From NCBI GenBank assembly GCA_015296065.1, contig DVDU01000219.1, positions 1-64,000 of the forward strand: a DNA stretch of 64,000 nt, in the 5' to 3' direction. Below, piece after piece: positions 52,013-60,409 of this stretch (the first letter of the stretch is position 1; every line of letters begins with the position of its first letter). The notes beneath the pieces were generated by a model, which was not told the DNA's origin, ran no database searches, and saw nothing but the letters and a program-made list of their open reading frames with translations. This DNA comes from Oscillatoriaceae cyanobacterium M33_DOE_052. GTDB lineage: Bacteria; Cyanobacteriota; Cyanobacteriia; Cyanobacteriales; Laspinemataceae. The translations under genes and the position numbers were made by a program.

Positions 52013-52888
52013 ATGGGATTAGATCGTCAGTCCGCCTCCATCGATCGCACTGTCACCAATATTGATGCGGCTAAGTTGGGTTTAGAACCAAAGGAAGTAT
52101 CGGTGTTGTTCTCCGATATTTATGGCTACAGAAGGTTGACTCGGAATTTGGAGTCAACGGAAGTAGCTTATCTGCTCAACGAGTATTTCCAATCAATGGT
52201 AGATGCCGTTTATAAGTCTAAAAATACTTTTGAAAAACAAATAGAATTAGCCTGCATCCGCAATTCCTTGATTGTGGTTTTTGGCGCCCCAGAATATTTG
52301 GCCAATCATCCCTGGGTTTCCCTGCAAACGGCAGTGGAAATGACCCAGCAGCTAGCTGAATTTAATTCCCGGCGCCAAGGTGGGAATCAGCCCCCGATTA
52401 AAATGGGGATTGGGATCAATTCTGGCACCATCCTCAGTGATCAAATCGGTAGTGGCAGGCGTATGGCTTTTACTGCTATTGGCGATAGCGTCAGCTTGGG
52501 CTATTATCTCGAAGGCATCAGCAAGCAATACGGCTGCGAAATCGTCTTGAGCGAAAATACTTATCGAGCCTGTGCTGAGAAGATATGGGTGCGAGAATTG
52601 GATTTGGTGCGGATGCGCAACGATTACACTCCGGTGCCAATTTACGAGTTCTTGGGGTGGCGATCGGAGCCCATCTCCCAACAAAAGCAGCAACTCATCG
52701 AACATTACGACAAAGCGCGCAAATATTACATGAACCGTCAGTTTCCCATTGCTCTGGGCGAATTTGCCACGGTTTTGGAACTCGACAGCAACGACAAACC
52801 ATCGGCTTTGCACTTAAAGCGCTGTCAAAAGCTGCTGAAAGAGCCTCCTGCCGACGACTGGGATGGTGTCACCGATTTGGCGGAATAA
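52013..52888 (+). CDS. Cyclase-domain paralogue lacking catalytic residues
   Basis: 291 residues, matching the cyclase domain plus TPR-like tail of the preceding protein, without the GAF and PAS domains. Asp35 (FSDI) is kept. The second metal aspartate is Asn84 (IRNSL in place of IGDAL), the catalytic Asn is Ser161 and the catalytic Arg is Tyr165 (SVSLGYY in place of GVNLASR). It should therefore not make cyclic nucleotide, yet the fold-defining stretches and the tail are well kept, which argues for selection and against decay. It may heterodimerise with the upstream cyclase, since class III active sites form at dimer interfaces, and so regulate it. That is inference. Confidence 0.88.
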   Translation: MGLDRQSASIDRTVTNIDAAKLGLEPKEVSVLFSDIYGYRRLTRNLESTEVAYLLNEYFQSMVDAVYKSKNTFEKQIELACIRNSLIVVFGAPEYLANHPWVSLQTAVEMTQQLAEFNSRRQGGNQPPIKMGIGINSGTILSDQIGSGRRMAFTAIGDSVSLGYYLEGISKQYGCEIVLSENTYRACAEKIWVRELDLVRMRNDYTPVPIYEFLGWRSEPISQQKQQLIEHYDKARKYYMNRQFPIALGEFATVLELDSNDKPSALHLKRCQKLLKEPPADDWDGVTDLAE

Positions 52889-53021
52889 GCCTAACCCTGT
52901 ATGGGTGTTAGCCCTCAGTGCTGACACCCTTATTTGTCATTGGCCATATGTGGTTTAAATTGCCTAAAGTTTCTATGGGCTTGATTCAGCAATAATCTTT
53001 CTAATTTCATCCAGGGCAATA

Positions 53022-53324
53022 TTATCTTGTTCTGATTTTGTATAAATCGTTAACAAACAAAATAATTCTGGTTGCGAGTTGAATGTAATAAATTAAGCGA
53101 TATCCACCACTTTTGCCCTTTTGGACATCACTATTTTTGAGGCGCAATTTAAACACATCATATTCCACTCCCGTTATGCGATCGCCTGGATACTCGCCTC
53201 GTTGCAGTTGTTCTATAACTGGCTGAATATCATAGCGAATGTTGCGATATTTTTTGGCTAGAGTTTTGAGATTGCGGTTAAAAGTTACGGAGGCTTCGAC
53301 TTGAATAAATAACGGTTCAGACAT
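53022..53324 (-). pseudogene. RelE/ParE-type toxin, frameshifted near the 3' end
   Basis: 100 codons. VTFNRNLKTLAKKYRNI near the start, VFKLRLKNSDVQKGKSGGYRLIYY (~55-78) and IILFVNDLY fit cyanobacterial RelE-like toxins. Related proteins continue after LY with a TKSEQDNI-type tail. Here that tail is present but in another frame: bases 53041-52973 on the minus strand read TKSEQDNIALDEIRKIIAE. A single-base loss near 53041 replaces it with KIRTR and a stop. The antitoxin overlaps its start by eight bases. The core may still fold, so activity is uncertain. Confidence 0.7.
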
Positions 53325-53562
53325 CTTCGATTCCTTCCCAAAGTTGAGAAACAGGGATGGTCTGTCCGGTCATCGCTTCCTGCCAAGCTTGGCGAAAATC
53401 TGCTATTATCGTTTCATTGGGAGTGTCGTATTCCTCTAACTCTGGCTCTTCCTGAAGTCTTACAGTGACTTCAACACGGCTATTTTTCATAAACTCTAGC
53501 GGTTGATCTAAGGACAGTTGTCCTTGCTCGTTAATAGTCCCCATTACCTTTACTTTTTTCAT
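53317..53562 (-). CDS. RelB-like antitoxin partner
   Basis: 81 residues. VKVMGTINEQGQLSLDQPL at the N-terminus followed by VEVTVRL is a short beta-rich module, and the acidic tail (TIIADFRQAWQEAMTG then LWEGIE) is typical of the toxin-binding arm. It overlaps the toxin start by eight bases, the usual antitoxin-first layout. The pair resembles RelBE/ParDE-type modules common in filamentous cyanobacteria. DNA binding for autoregulation is expected but not shown. Confidence 0.75.
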   Translation of the reverse strand: MKKVKVMGTINEQGQLSLDQPLEFMKNSRVEVTVRLQEEPELEEYDTPNETIIADFRQAWQEAMTGQTIPVSQLWEGIEDV

Positions 53563-53624
53563 GGTTTATCCTAAAAAATTAAGGCTCCAAATCATTAACC
53601 AAAGCTAGCCTGATTATCACTTCG

Positions 53625-54224
53625 TTACAATATCTCCTTTAAATCTAGCATAAATCCTGGCAGCACATCTTCTCCAGACAACGCCGCCGGATTTTCTAAG
53701 ATTTCTACTTCTTTTCCGGGACGGTAAATCTCTACTCGTTGATTTTGGGGGTCAATTAGCCAACCCAACTGCGCCCCATTTGATTGGTATTCTACCATTT
53801 TCTCCTGGAGATTATTTAAATTATCGCTTTCGGAGCGCAGTTCTACCACGAAATCAGGACATAAGGGCAAAAATTTCTTTTTCTGTTCGGGAGTTAATCC
53901 CTGCCACCGCTCGATTTTCACCCATGCCGCATCGGGCGATCGGTCTGCACCATTAGGCAGTTTGAAACCCGTACTGGAATCAAATACTCTCCCCAATTCA
54001 TTGCCATCAGCCCAATTCATTAACCGCTGGGTGATGCGACCATTGCGATGTCCCGTTTCTCCTCCGGTTGGCGGCATAATTATCAACTCTCCTGTAGCAG
54101 TGCGCTCAAATTTTAAATCCCGGTTTTCCTGACAGAGCTGCCAAAACTGCTCTTCTGTCAAATCAAACTGCAAGCGCAAGGGGGTAGGTAAACCGACAGT
54201 TATTGCCTCGACAGTTGCGACCAT
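53625..54224 (-). CDS. Uma2-family putative nuclease (DUF820)
   Basis: 199 residues. FERTATGELIIMPPTGGETG (~39-58), then SPDAAWVKIERW (~95) and PDFVVELRSESD (~123-134) are the PD-(D/E)XK-like core of Uma2/DUF820 proteins; GWLIDP follows near 154. These are very numerous in cyanobacteria and their biological role is unsettled. A nuclease activity is inferred from the fold. Confidence 0.85.
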   Translation of the reverse strand: MVATVEAITVGLPTPLRLQFDLTEEQFWQLCQENRDLKFERTATGELIIMPPTGGETGHRNGRITQRLMNWADGNELGRVFDSSTGFKLPNGADRSPDAAWVKIERWQGLTPEQKKKFLPLCPDFVVELRSESDNLNNLQEKMVEYQSNGAQLGWLIDPQNQRVEIYRPGKEVEILENPAALSGEDVLPGFMLDLKEIL

Positions 54225-54264
54225 AGTCCGATTCCTCCTCAGAATATGCCATTTAATTTTATAG

Positions 54265-54492
54265 TCAATTCAAATAACAATGAGACAAGCCAGGGAACTG
54301 GCCCTTGGCTTTGGCTAAAACAGCGGGAGAAATAGGAACCCCAGAGGCGGGTGGCTGTACTTGTAAATGCTTTACCACACATTTGGGGTGGTTGGGGCGT
54401 TGGGGATCCGCAGCGAGATAGGTTTTGCCAAAGCCTCTTTGACCGAGTGGTTGTAAGATTTGATAGCGGTCTTTAAGGAGTTGCCCCTGCAT
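54265..54492 (-). pseudogene. N-terminal fragment of a Ser/Thr protein kinase
   Basis: 75 codons. LLKDRYQILQPLGQRGFGKTYLA is the start of a cyanobacterial PknB-type kinase with the glycine loop, and CVVKHLQ has the ATP-binding lysine. After residue ~50 the sequence departs from the family and ends, so the catalytic loop and the rest are missing. It is a truncated remnant. Confidence 0.7.
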
Positions 54493-54600
54493 TTGATTTC
54501 CTTGGTTGCGGGATTTTTTTAAATTGTAGATGATGCAGGGGGTTTGTGGGGGTTTTTTGGGATTTTTGGGCAGGGGAGACTTGGGGAGAGGGGGGAGAAA

Positions 54601-54634
54601 ATCTTTCCCAGTCTTTCCCAGTCTTTCCCAGTCT
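54601..54634. repeat. TCTTTCCCAG decamer tandem
   Basis: Three copies of a TCTTTCCCAG decamer end two bases before the permease stop codon. Simple repeat, not coding. Confidence 0.7.
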
Positions 54635-54635
54635 C

Positions 54636-55496
54636 CTATCGGGTTTTCGGGTCGATCGCATCGCGCAAACCGTCACCAATGTAGTTGATGCTCAGAACAG
54701 TTAAAAATATGACTGTACCGGGAAAAATTGCCATATGGGGAGCGCTGTCTAAATAATCTTTGGCTTCATAGAGCATCCGTCCCCAGGTGGGAACGTCTGG
54801 GGGGAAACCTAAACCTAGAAAACTGAGGGTAGATTCGGTGATAATGGCATTACCAACGCCGAGGGTGGCGGCGACAATTACCGGCCCGATCGCATTGGGC
54901 AGAATATGAACCCAAATGAGGCGCATAGGAGACGCTCCCAGGGAACGCGCCGCCGCCACATAGTCCATTTGCCGCACAGTTAAAAACCCGGCTCGTACTA
55001 GACGCGCTACTGGCATCCAGTTTAAGCCCCCAATGACAAAAATAACCAGATAAAATATGCCCCATTCTGGCCCAGCAACCGCTTTAATAGCATCACGAAA
55101 TAGGTAAACTACTAATAGTAATAAAGGGAGCTGGGGTAAGGCTAAACATAAATCGGTGATGCGCATGAGGATAGTATCAATAACGCCGCCGCAAAAACCC
55201 GCCACGGCGCCTATTCCCACGCCGAGGAAGATCGCCAGGGCGATCGCGCTCACCCCCACCGCCAGAGATATCCTCCCCCCCCACAACACCCGCGCCAATT
55301 GGTCTTGACCCAAATCATTCGTACCAAACCAATGTTGCCAACTCGGACCGAGGGACGCCTGGGTAAAATCAATCTCATCCCCCGGCACCCCATACACCAG
55401 CGGACCGACCAACAAACTGAGGATGATTATCGCCAGCACCCCCATCCCCACCACCGCCATTTTGTCCCGGCGAAACTGCCGCCATACATCCCCCAT
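54636..55496 (-). CDS. Peptide/nickel ABC transporter permease, OppC/DppC type
   Basis: 286 residues with about six hydrophobic helices. The EAA-like loop is AARSLGASPMRLIWVHILPN (~167-186), which contacts the ATPase. FGTNDLGQDQLARVLWGGR near residue 55 is the OppC signature. It forms the pore with the OppB-type protein encoded six bases upstream. No ATPase gene is adjacent, so the transporter must borrow ATPases from elsewhere. The substrate is likely oligopeptides, but nickel or other solutes are possible for this family. Confidence 0.9.
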   Translation of the reverse strand: MGDVWRQFRRDKMAVVGMGVLAIIILSLLVGPLVYGVPGDEIDFTQASLGPSWQHWFGTNDLGQDQLARVLWGGRISLAVGVSAIALAIFLGVGIGAVAGFCGGVIDTILMRITDLCLALPQLPLLLLVVYLFRDAIKAVAGPEWGIFYLVIFVIGGLNWMPVARLVRAGFLTVRQMDYVAAARSLGASPMRLIWVHILPNAIGPVIVAATLGVGNAIITESTLSFLGLGFPPDVPTWGRMLYEAKDYLDSAPHMAIFPGTVIFLTVLSINYIGDGLRDAIDPKTR

Positions 55497-55502
55497 TTTC
55501 CC

Positions 55503-56459
55503 TCAATACTCCACCCGTGGGTCTAATAAACTATACAAAATATCCGCCACCAAATTAAACAAAACAATCAAAATCGCATAAATAAAAGTAATCCCCATCA
55601 CCACCGGCGTATCACTACGATAAATAGAATCAATCAACAACGCCCCAATTCCCGGCACTCTAAACACCTGTTCCGTCACCAACGCCCCCGTAAACACTCC
55701 CGGCACATCCAACGCCACTAAAGTCACCACTGGAATCAAAGCATTGCGCAAAACATGGCGAAAAATCACCCTCATGCCTGACAATCCCTTAGCATAAGCA
55801 GTGCGCACATATTCCTGATTTAACTGTTCCAAAACCGATGCCCGAATAAACCGCATCAACCGCGCCGCCTGATACAATCCCAACACCCCCACTGGGAGGA
55901 TACATTGCTTCACCATTGCCCCAAAACTCGCCCAATCCCTCACCTCTAAGGTGCTATCATACATAGAAGGCAACCACTTAAGCTGGACACTGAAAAGCAG
56001 AATTACCAGCAACCCAGTAAAAAATGTAGGTAAAGAAAACCAAATTAACCCCAAAGTCGTAGTAATTTGGTCTATAATAGAATAGCGCTTTATGGCAGAA
56101 ACTATCCCCAGAGGAAATGCCACCAATACTCCCACAATATAAGCCGAACCCACCACAAACAGGGTGGCGGGCAACCGTTGGATAATCAGCTCGCTTACCG
56201 GACTGCGACTGTTAAAAGAATAACCCATATCCCCTTGCAAAAATGCCCCCACCCATTTAAAATAGCGAATGTAGATAGGCAAGTCTAAACCCAGGGATTT
56301 TCTGATATTTTCCCGCACTTCTGCAGTCAGGGATGGATTCGTGGCAAATTCCCCCAATGGGTCTCCCGGCGCCAGAGCCAAAACGGTAAAAATTACGGCA
56401 CTGATGGCAATGAGAGTGGGGATGGAAATTAACAGGCGTTTGATTAGGTAGCGGTTCAT
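55503..56459 (-). CDS. Peptide/nickel ABC transporter permease, OppB/DppB type
   Basis: 318 residues with six membrane helices. RLMRFIRASVLEQLNQEYVR followed by AKGL near residue 200 and RHVLRNALIPVVTL near 235 form the EAA loop. MGYSFNSRSPVSELI near 75 is the OppB signature. The N-terminal start MNRYLIKRLLISIPTL is typical. It works with OppC as the membrane pore and with the lipoprotein encoded upstream. Confidence 0.92.
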   Translation of the reverse strand: MNRYLIKRLLISIPTLIAISAVIFTVLALAPGDPLGEFATNPSLTAEVRENIRKSLGLDLPIYIRYFKWVGAFLQGDMGYSFNSRSPVSELIIQRLPATLFVVGSAYIVGVLVAFPLGIVSAIKRYSIIDQITTTLGLIWFSLPTFFTGLLVILLFSVQLKWLPSMYDSTLEVRDWASFGAMVKQCILPVGVLGLYQAARLMRFIRASVLEQLNQEYVRTAYAKGLSGMRVIFRHVLRNALIPVVTLVALDVPGVFTGALVTEQVFRVPGIGALLIDSIYRSDTPVVMGITFIYAILIVLFNLVADILYSLLDPRVEY

Positions 56460-56531
56460 ATAGTAGTTTTTAATCCTTAACCGTGGTGTGGGTATGATAT
56501 CCCACCTTACATTATTCCATAAAAATTACCC

Positions 56532-56559
56532 GTAGGGTGGGCAATCATGCCCACCCTAC
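56532..56559. repeat. Perfect GTAGGGTGGGCA palindrome
   Basis: GTAGGGTGGGCA and TGCCCACCCTAC pair at 12 of 12 around ATCA. It lies in the 156-base gap between the binding-protein and OppB genes, where it could lower downstream expression or stabilise the upstream mRNA. Confidence 0.8.
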
Positions 56560-56615
56560 ATTATGCTAACTTAACTAACCAAGGACAAAGGACAAATGAC
56601 AAATGACACATGACC

Positions 56616-58334
56616 TTAATTTTGACGCTGCCAATCCTTAATATTCCAAGTATTGCGGTCCCACGGGGTTAAATCTAACCCAATAATGCTGCTATTTAAG
56701 GCAATAGCATCGGCGCGGTTAACTAGGGGGATAACTTCCACATCTTTCACTAGCATATCGTTCATTTGGATAAATAACTGCTCCCGCTTTTTCGGGTCTA
56801 GTTCAGTTTGGGATTTTTGCCACAAAGCATCATAAGTGGGATTGCAGTAACGAGCAAAGTTTTGCCCTGACCAGTTATTAGATTTTTGGGCAATCTCTTG
56901 GCAGGTATATGTTTTCATATAATCTCCGGGTTCGGGGCTGTTGTTCCCTGTGGTGTACAGTTCTAAGTCAGCAGAAAAACGCGCTATTGTATCTGGGTTA
57001 GCGGGGTCGGAGCTAAAGAAAATACTGGCATCAATAGTTTTCAGCTCTACCTCTATCCCTACTGTCTTAAGGGACTGTTTGATAATTTGCTGGGTTTTTT
57101 GTCGCACTGGGTTGACGGAAGTTTGAAACACCAGTTTCATTTCCACGCCGTTTTTATCGCGAATGCCGTTATTATTAGTGTCTTTCCACCCCGCCTCGTC
57201 CAGAAGCGCGGCGGCTTTTTGCGGGTTGAATTCATAGCTGGTATTGGGGGAGTTGTACGCGGCTGGTGCGACTAAAAAATTGGCCGTGGGTTTGCCGGTA
57301 TCGCCGTAAAGTTGGCTGACAATGGTTTGTCTGTCGATGGCGAAGTTTAAGGCTTGGCGGACTTTTTTATCGGTTAAAAATGGGTGGGGAAATTTCACAT
57401 TAGACCGCTCTCCCTCTGGGGTGGTGTGGTTGGGGTCGCTGTGGTTGATGTCGATGCGCTCAACTAAGGGGCCGAAGCTGGTAATTATTTTGCCTTTACC
57501 TCCGGTTTGCATCTGTTGTAATACTTGGGGTTCTATTTGCAAATTAAAGGCATAATCTGCTTCGCCGGTTTGGAGGACGGAGCGAGCAGCGGAGGTGGAG
57601 TCACCACCGCCTTTGAGCAAGAGGCGATCGAACCCCAAATTAGCCACCTCTCGGAATTCCGGGTTCCGCTCATATACCGCCGTATCCCCCGGTTTGAATT
57701 CTACCACCCGATAAGGGCCAGTCCCCACAGGTATCAGATTCCCCGGCGCTTCCCTCGCCTTCGCTCCTTGATACTGCTCAAACTGGTGGCGCGGTAAAAT
57801 CATCCCCTCTGCACCGGTGAACGGCAAAAACCAAGCGGGGTTTGGCTCTTTAAAAGTGATTTTTACCGTGTAGTCGTCCACCGCCTCCACTTTGGCAATA
57901 TTTTCATACACCCCAACGCTGTTCGCCGCCACATCCTTGTTAGTGACAAATTCATAAGTAAACACCACATCCGCTGCTGTAAAAGGCTTGCCATCGGACC
58001 ATTTCACACCCTGTTTCAGCTTCCATGTTACCGATGTGGCATCAGCAGCTAGTCCCCCATTCTCTAGAGTCGGCTTTTCCGCTGCTAAAAACAGCACCAT
58101 TTCCCCATTTTTGTCAAAACTAGCCAACGGTTCCAAGGTAATGCGCGCCGCTTCAAAATCCTTATAACCATTGGAAAGGTGCGGGTTAAGGATAGTAGGC
58201 GCTTGCCAATACAGCAACCGCAGCTCTTTTTGCTCTGTCGCTGGCGGTTTTGGGCTTTGGGGCGCACAGGCGCTCAACCAAGATATAATTGGCACGATCG
58301 CCAGGAGTAATATTGACTTTGAACCTTGTCTCAC
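56616..58334 (-). CDS. ABC transporter substrate-binding lipoprotein, SBP family 5
   Basis: 572 residues. The N-terminal signal ends in a lipobox LSAC with Cys23 lipidated. PATEQKELRLLYWQAPTILNPHLS and VTWKLKQGVKWSDGKPFTAADVVF (~107-130) are the SBP family 5 signature. KVRQALNFAIDRQTIV near 338 and AAALLDEAGW near 388 follow in the usual order. It is the outer-face binding subunit for the OppB/OppC pair and probably starts their operon. The family binds peptides, nickel complexes or opines; the ligand here is not fixed. Confidence 0.92.
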   Translation of the reverse strand: MRQGSKSILLLAIVPIISWLSACAPQSPKPPATEQKELRLLYWQAPTILNPHLSNGYKDFEAARITLEPLASFDKNGEMVLFLAAEKPTLENGGLAADATSVTWKLKQGVKWSDGKPFTAADVVFTYEFVTNKDVAANSVGVYENIAKVEAVDDYTVKITFKEPNPAWFLPFTGAEGMILPRHQFEQYQGAKAREAPGNLIPVGTGPYRVVEFKPGDTAVYERNPEFREVANLGFDRLLLKGGGDSTSAARSVLQTGEADYAFNLQIEPQVLQQMQTGGKGKIITSFGPLVERIDINHSDPNHTTPEGERSNVKFPHPFLTDKKVRQALNFAIDRQTIVSQLYGDTGKPTANFLVAPAAYNSPNTSYEFNPQKAAALLDEAGWKDTNNNGIRDKNGVEMKLVFQTSVNPVRQKTQQIIKQSLKTVGIEVELKTIDASIFFSSDPANPDTIARFSADLELYTTGNNSPEPGDYMKTYTCQEIAQKSNNWSGQNFARYCNPTYDALWQKSQTELDPKKREQLFIQMNDMLVKDVEVIPLVNRADAIALNSSIIGLDLTPWDRNTWNIKDWQRQN

Positions 58335-58387
58335 AGTCTCCCTCCTTTGTCATTGGTCCTTTGTCCTTGGTCATTGGTCCCCAGGAG

Positions 58388-58456
58388 AAGAAACCCGGTT
58401 TCTTAACCAAATCCTCTTGTTTAAACGGAGGTTCTGCGCAAGAAACCCGGTTTCTG
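58388..58456. repeat. GAAACCGGGTTTC hairpin repeat, copy 7
   Basis: Both arms read GAAACCCGGTTTC. It lies upstream of the binding-protein gene, following TTTGTCC-type words (58344-58381). Confidence 0.8.
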
Positions 58457-58512
58457 GGGGACAAACAACCAATGAATTTTATCATCTTTTACGGCAAATA
58501 GGATAAATTCAA

Positions 58513-58842
58513 ATGCGGCAGGAGTATAATAAGTTAGTCAGAGATAATATACCCGATATTATCCGCCACCAACAAGTAAATTTTGCTACCAAAATTCTTT
58601 CTGAGGAACAATATCGCCAAGCCCTCCGTCAAAAGCTGCTTGAGGAAGCCGCCGAAGCTGCTACCGCTAATGATGAAAATTTAGTCATGGAATTGGCAGA
58701 TTTATCAGAAGTGATAGATGCTTTAATGGCAGTTTATGGCATTTCCCTGGAGACGGTGCAAGAAACCCAAAATCAGCGCCGTCGAGAAAGGGGGGGGTTT
58801 ACCCAGCGCTTGATGTTGCTGTGGACTGATAGCGCGCTGTAG
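58513..58842 (+). CDS. MazG/HisE-like nucleoside-triphosphate pyrophosphohydrolase
   Basis: 109 residues. YNKLVRDNIPDII at the start, then LLEEAAEA (~43-50) and VMELADLSEVIDAL (~60-73) form the EExxE-ExxD metal motif of the all-alpha NTP pyrophosphatase superfamily. Such small proteins hydrolyse non-canonical NTPs (house-cleaning) or act in phage defence. The C-terminal RRRERGGFTQRLML is a family mark of the phosphoribosyl-ATP pyrophosphohydrolase-like group. The substrate is unknown. Confidence 0.88.
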   Translation: MRQEYNKLVRDNIPDIIRHQQVNFATKILSEEQYRQALRQKLLEEAAEAATANDENLVMELADLSEVIDALMAVYGISLETVQETQNQRRRERGGFTQRLMLLWTDSAL

Positions 58843-58893
58843 GGGAGACAGAGGGACGGAGAAAATTGATTTTTCAGAAATTAGCAAACAAAG

Positions 58894-59562
58894 ATGAAGA
58901 TGAAACGGTATTTAATTGCCATTGTCTGCTGTCTGGCTTTAACTACTACCAAAGTGCGGGCGGATAGTCCCCTCACCAGTACGGATTTTAATCGGGCTTA
59001 TCAAGATGTGGCATTAGTGAAAAAAGCCAGCACCAGTGGGATGGATGACAGTATTATGGCGGCTTTGAGTAATCCCCAGGTGCCCCATGATGTGCGGGCT
59101 GCTATTGTTAATGCTTTGGGTTGGAATATTAATGGCCAGCAAAATGGCAGAATGTATGCGGAATATGTCGCCCGCAGTCATAATGTCACTACTTCTGAGC
59201 TGACTATTGACATGCTCACGCCCCAGGAAGCATTTTCCTTGGGATATTTGTTGGCGATGGATGATTATTTTACCATGAAACCTCTGGGAGGGACGGGAGA
59301 GGTAGAACAGGCGCAACCTTTAGAGCTGCTGGATGCGGCGGTAGGGAAAAATCATCGGGATTTTTCTATTTATTTAATCCGCAGTTTGGTGCGTACCCAA
59401 AATGAAATGCACCGCCTGACTTGGTGTGGGGTTTATACGGATATTACTTCGGCAATATCGGGGTTTCCTTTTGAACGGAATATGCGTGATGAGGCAGTGG
59501 GAATTATTATGGAATATATGAATATTTATCAAGAATATTGTGGGGATAAGGCTCCAAATTGA
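58894..59562 (+). CDS. Exported protein of unknown function
   Basis: 222 residues. Residues 1-23 are a signal peptide (basic KMKR, hydrophobic LIAIVCCLAL, then VRADS cleavage region). The mature part is largely helical with VRAAIVNALGWNI near 68 and LTPQEAFSLGYLLAMDDYF near 109, plus Cys residues near 178 and 216 that could form a disulphide outside the cytoplasm. No catalytic motif is recognised. It stands alone 52 bases after the pyrophosphohydrolase gene. Confidence 0.7.
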   Translation: MKMKRYLIAIVCCLALTTTKVRADSPLTSTDFNRAYQDVALVKKASTSGMDDSIMAALSNPQVPHDVRAAIVNALGWNINGQQNGRMYAEYVARSHNVTTSELTIDMLTPQEAFSLGYLLAMDDYFTMKPLGGTGEVEQAQPLELLDAAVGKNHRDFSIYLIRSLVRTQNEMHRLTWCGVYTDITSAISGFPFERNMRDEAVGIIMEYMNIYQEYCGDKAPN

Positions 59563-59583
59563 TGAGGTGGAAACGGGAGTAGG

Positions 59584-59707
59584 TTTGTAGTTGGGCTTTA
59601 GCCCAAAATTCCGAAGGTTCGTAGTTGGGCTTTAGCCCAAAAAGGAGGGTGGGCATATTTTTTTTATTCAAAATCTTATATATGTGAAAAACCATGCCCA
59701 CCCTACG
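59584..59707. repeat. Two adjoining palindromic repeats
   Basis: TTGGGCTTTAGCCCAA units at 59594 and 59624 are followed by an element with AGGGTGGGCAT/ATGCCCACCCT arms (59644-59707) around an AT-rich middle. They belong to the families at 34930 and 24156. Confidence 0.7.
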
Positions 59708-59785
59708 AACTGGGCGAAGCATTTCCCCAACTCCCCTACAGCAGAAGCGCCTAAAATTTGTTTAGAACAGAGGTGATGGCAGAAT

Positions 59786-60256
59786 ATGAGCGCTAGTAAA
59801 GTCAGAATTGCTAAGGATAAAGCGGAGTTGGTTAAGTCTCTGGTGGTGGGGGAGGGGAGTGATGGGGTGTTTCCGACTTATGCGGATGCGATCGCCTTCG
59901 CCGCTGCTTTGGGTAGTAAACGTCAACGCCGATCGCCCCTGAGCAACGTCTCCCAGCGGGACCCTGGTGCCATTAGTGTGGAAATCTTTATTTCCCGAGG
60001 CTACGATACCTTAATCAATCTACTGGCGATCGTCTCCACCAAAAACCCCAAAATCATCTCCCCCAAAGACCCCGCCGCCGAAACCCAGCGGCTCCAAATC
60101 TTTGAAGAATACGCCAACGGCGGTTTAGAAATCCTCCGGGACGAACTACGCGGCGCCGTTGACTACACCGAACGCATCACCCTCCTCCTCATGTCAGAAC
60201 GCCACCGCCAAGATGCTACCGGACAATACGGCTTTGACTTGAGCCGCTTTTTATGA
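59786..60256 (+). CDS. DNA phosphorothioation-associated protein 4
   Basis: 156 residues. VRIAKDKAELVKSLVVGE (~6-23) then FPTYADAIAFAAALGSKRQRR (~29-49) matches a small protein I recognise from dnd loci as dnd system-associated protein 4. The LEILRDEL and TERITLLLM regions form its helical end. Its biochemical role is not established; it tracks with DNA phosphorothioation and linked restriction genes. AGAGGTGAT ten bases upstream supports the ATG. It is convergent with the first DndB gene. Confidence 0.8.
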   Translation: MSASKVRIAKDKAELVKSLVVGEGSDGVFPTYADAIAFAAALGSKRQRRSPLSNVSQRDPGAISVEIFISRGYDTLINLLAIVSTKNPKIISPKDPAAETQRLQIFEEYANGGLEILRDELRGAVDYTERITLLLMSERHRQDATGQYGFDLSRFL

Positions 60257-60261
60257 CCTCC

Positions 60262-60398
60262 AAGTTCGTAGTAGGGCTTCAGCCCTCCAAGTTCGTAGTA
60301 GGGCTTCAGCCCTCCAAGTTCGTAGTAATTCTTGCCCATCCGGAGGGCTAAAGCCCTACTAAGAACTCATCCGGAGGGCTAAAGCCCTACTACGAACC
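60262..60398. repeat. Tandem AGTAGGGCTTCAGCCCTCC cluster
   Basis: Three forward CCTCCAAGTTCGTAGTAGGG-type units and two inverted GGAGGGCTAAAGCCCTACTA units make a large cruciform-prone block between the convergent associated-protein-4 and dndB genes. Confidence 0.85.
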
Positions 60399-60409
60399 CT
60401 AACTTCCCA

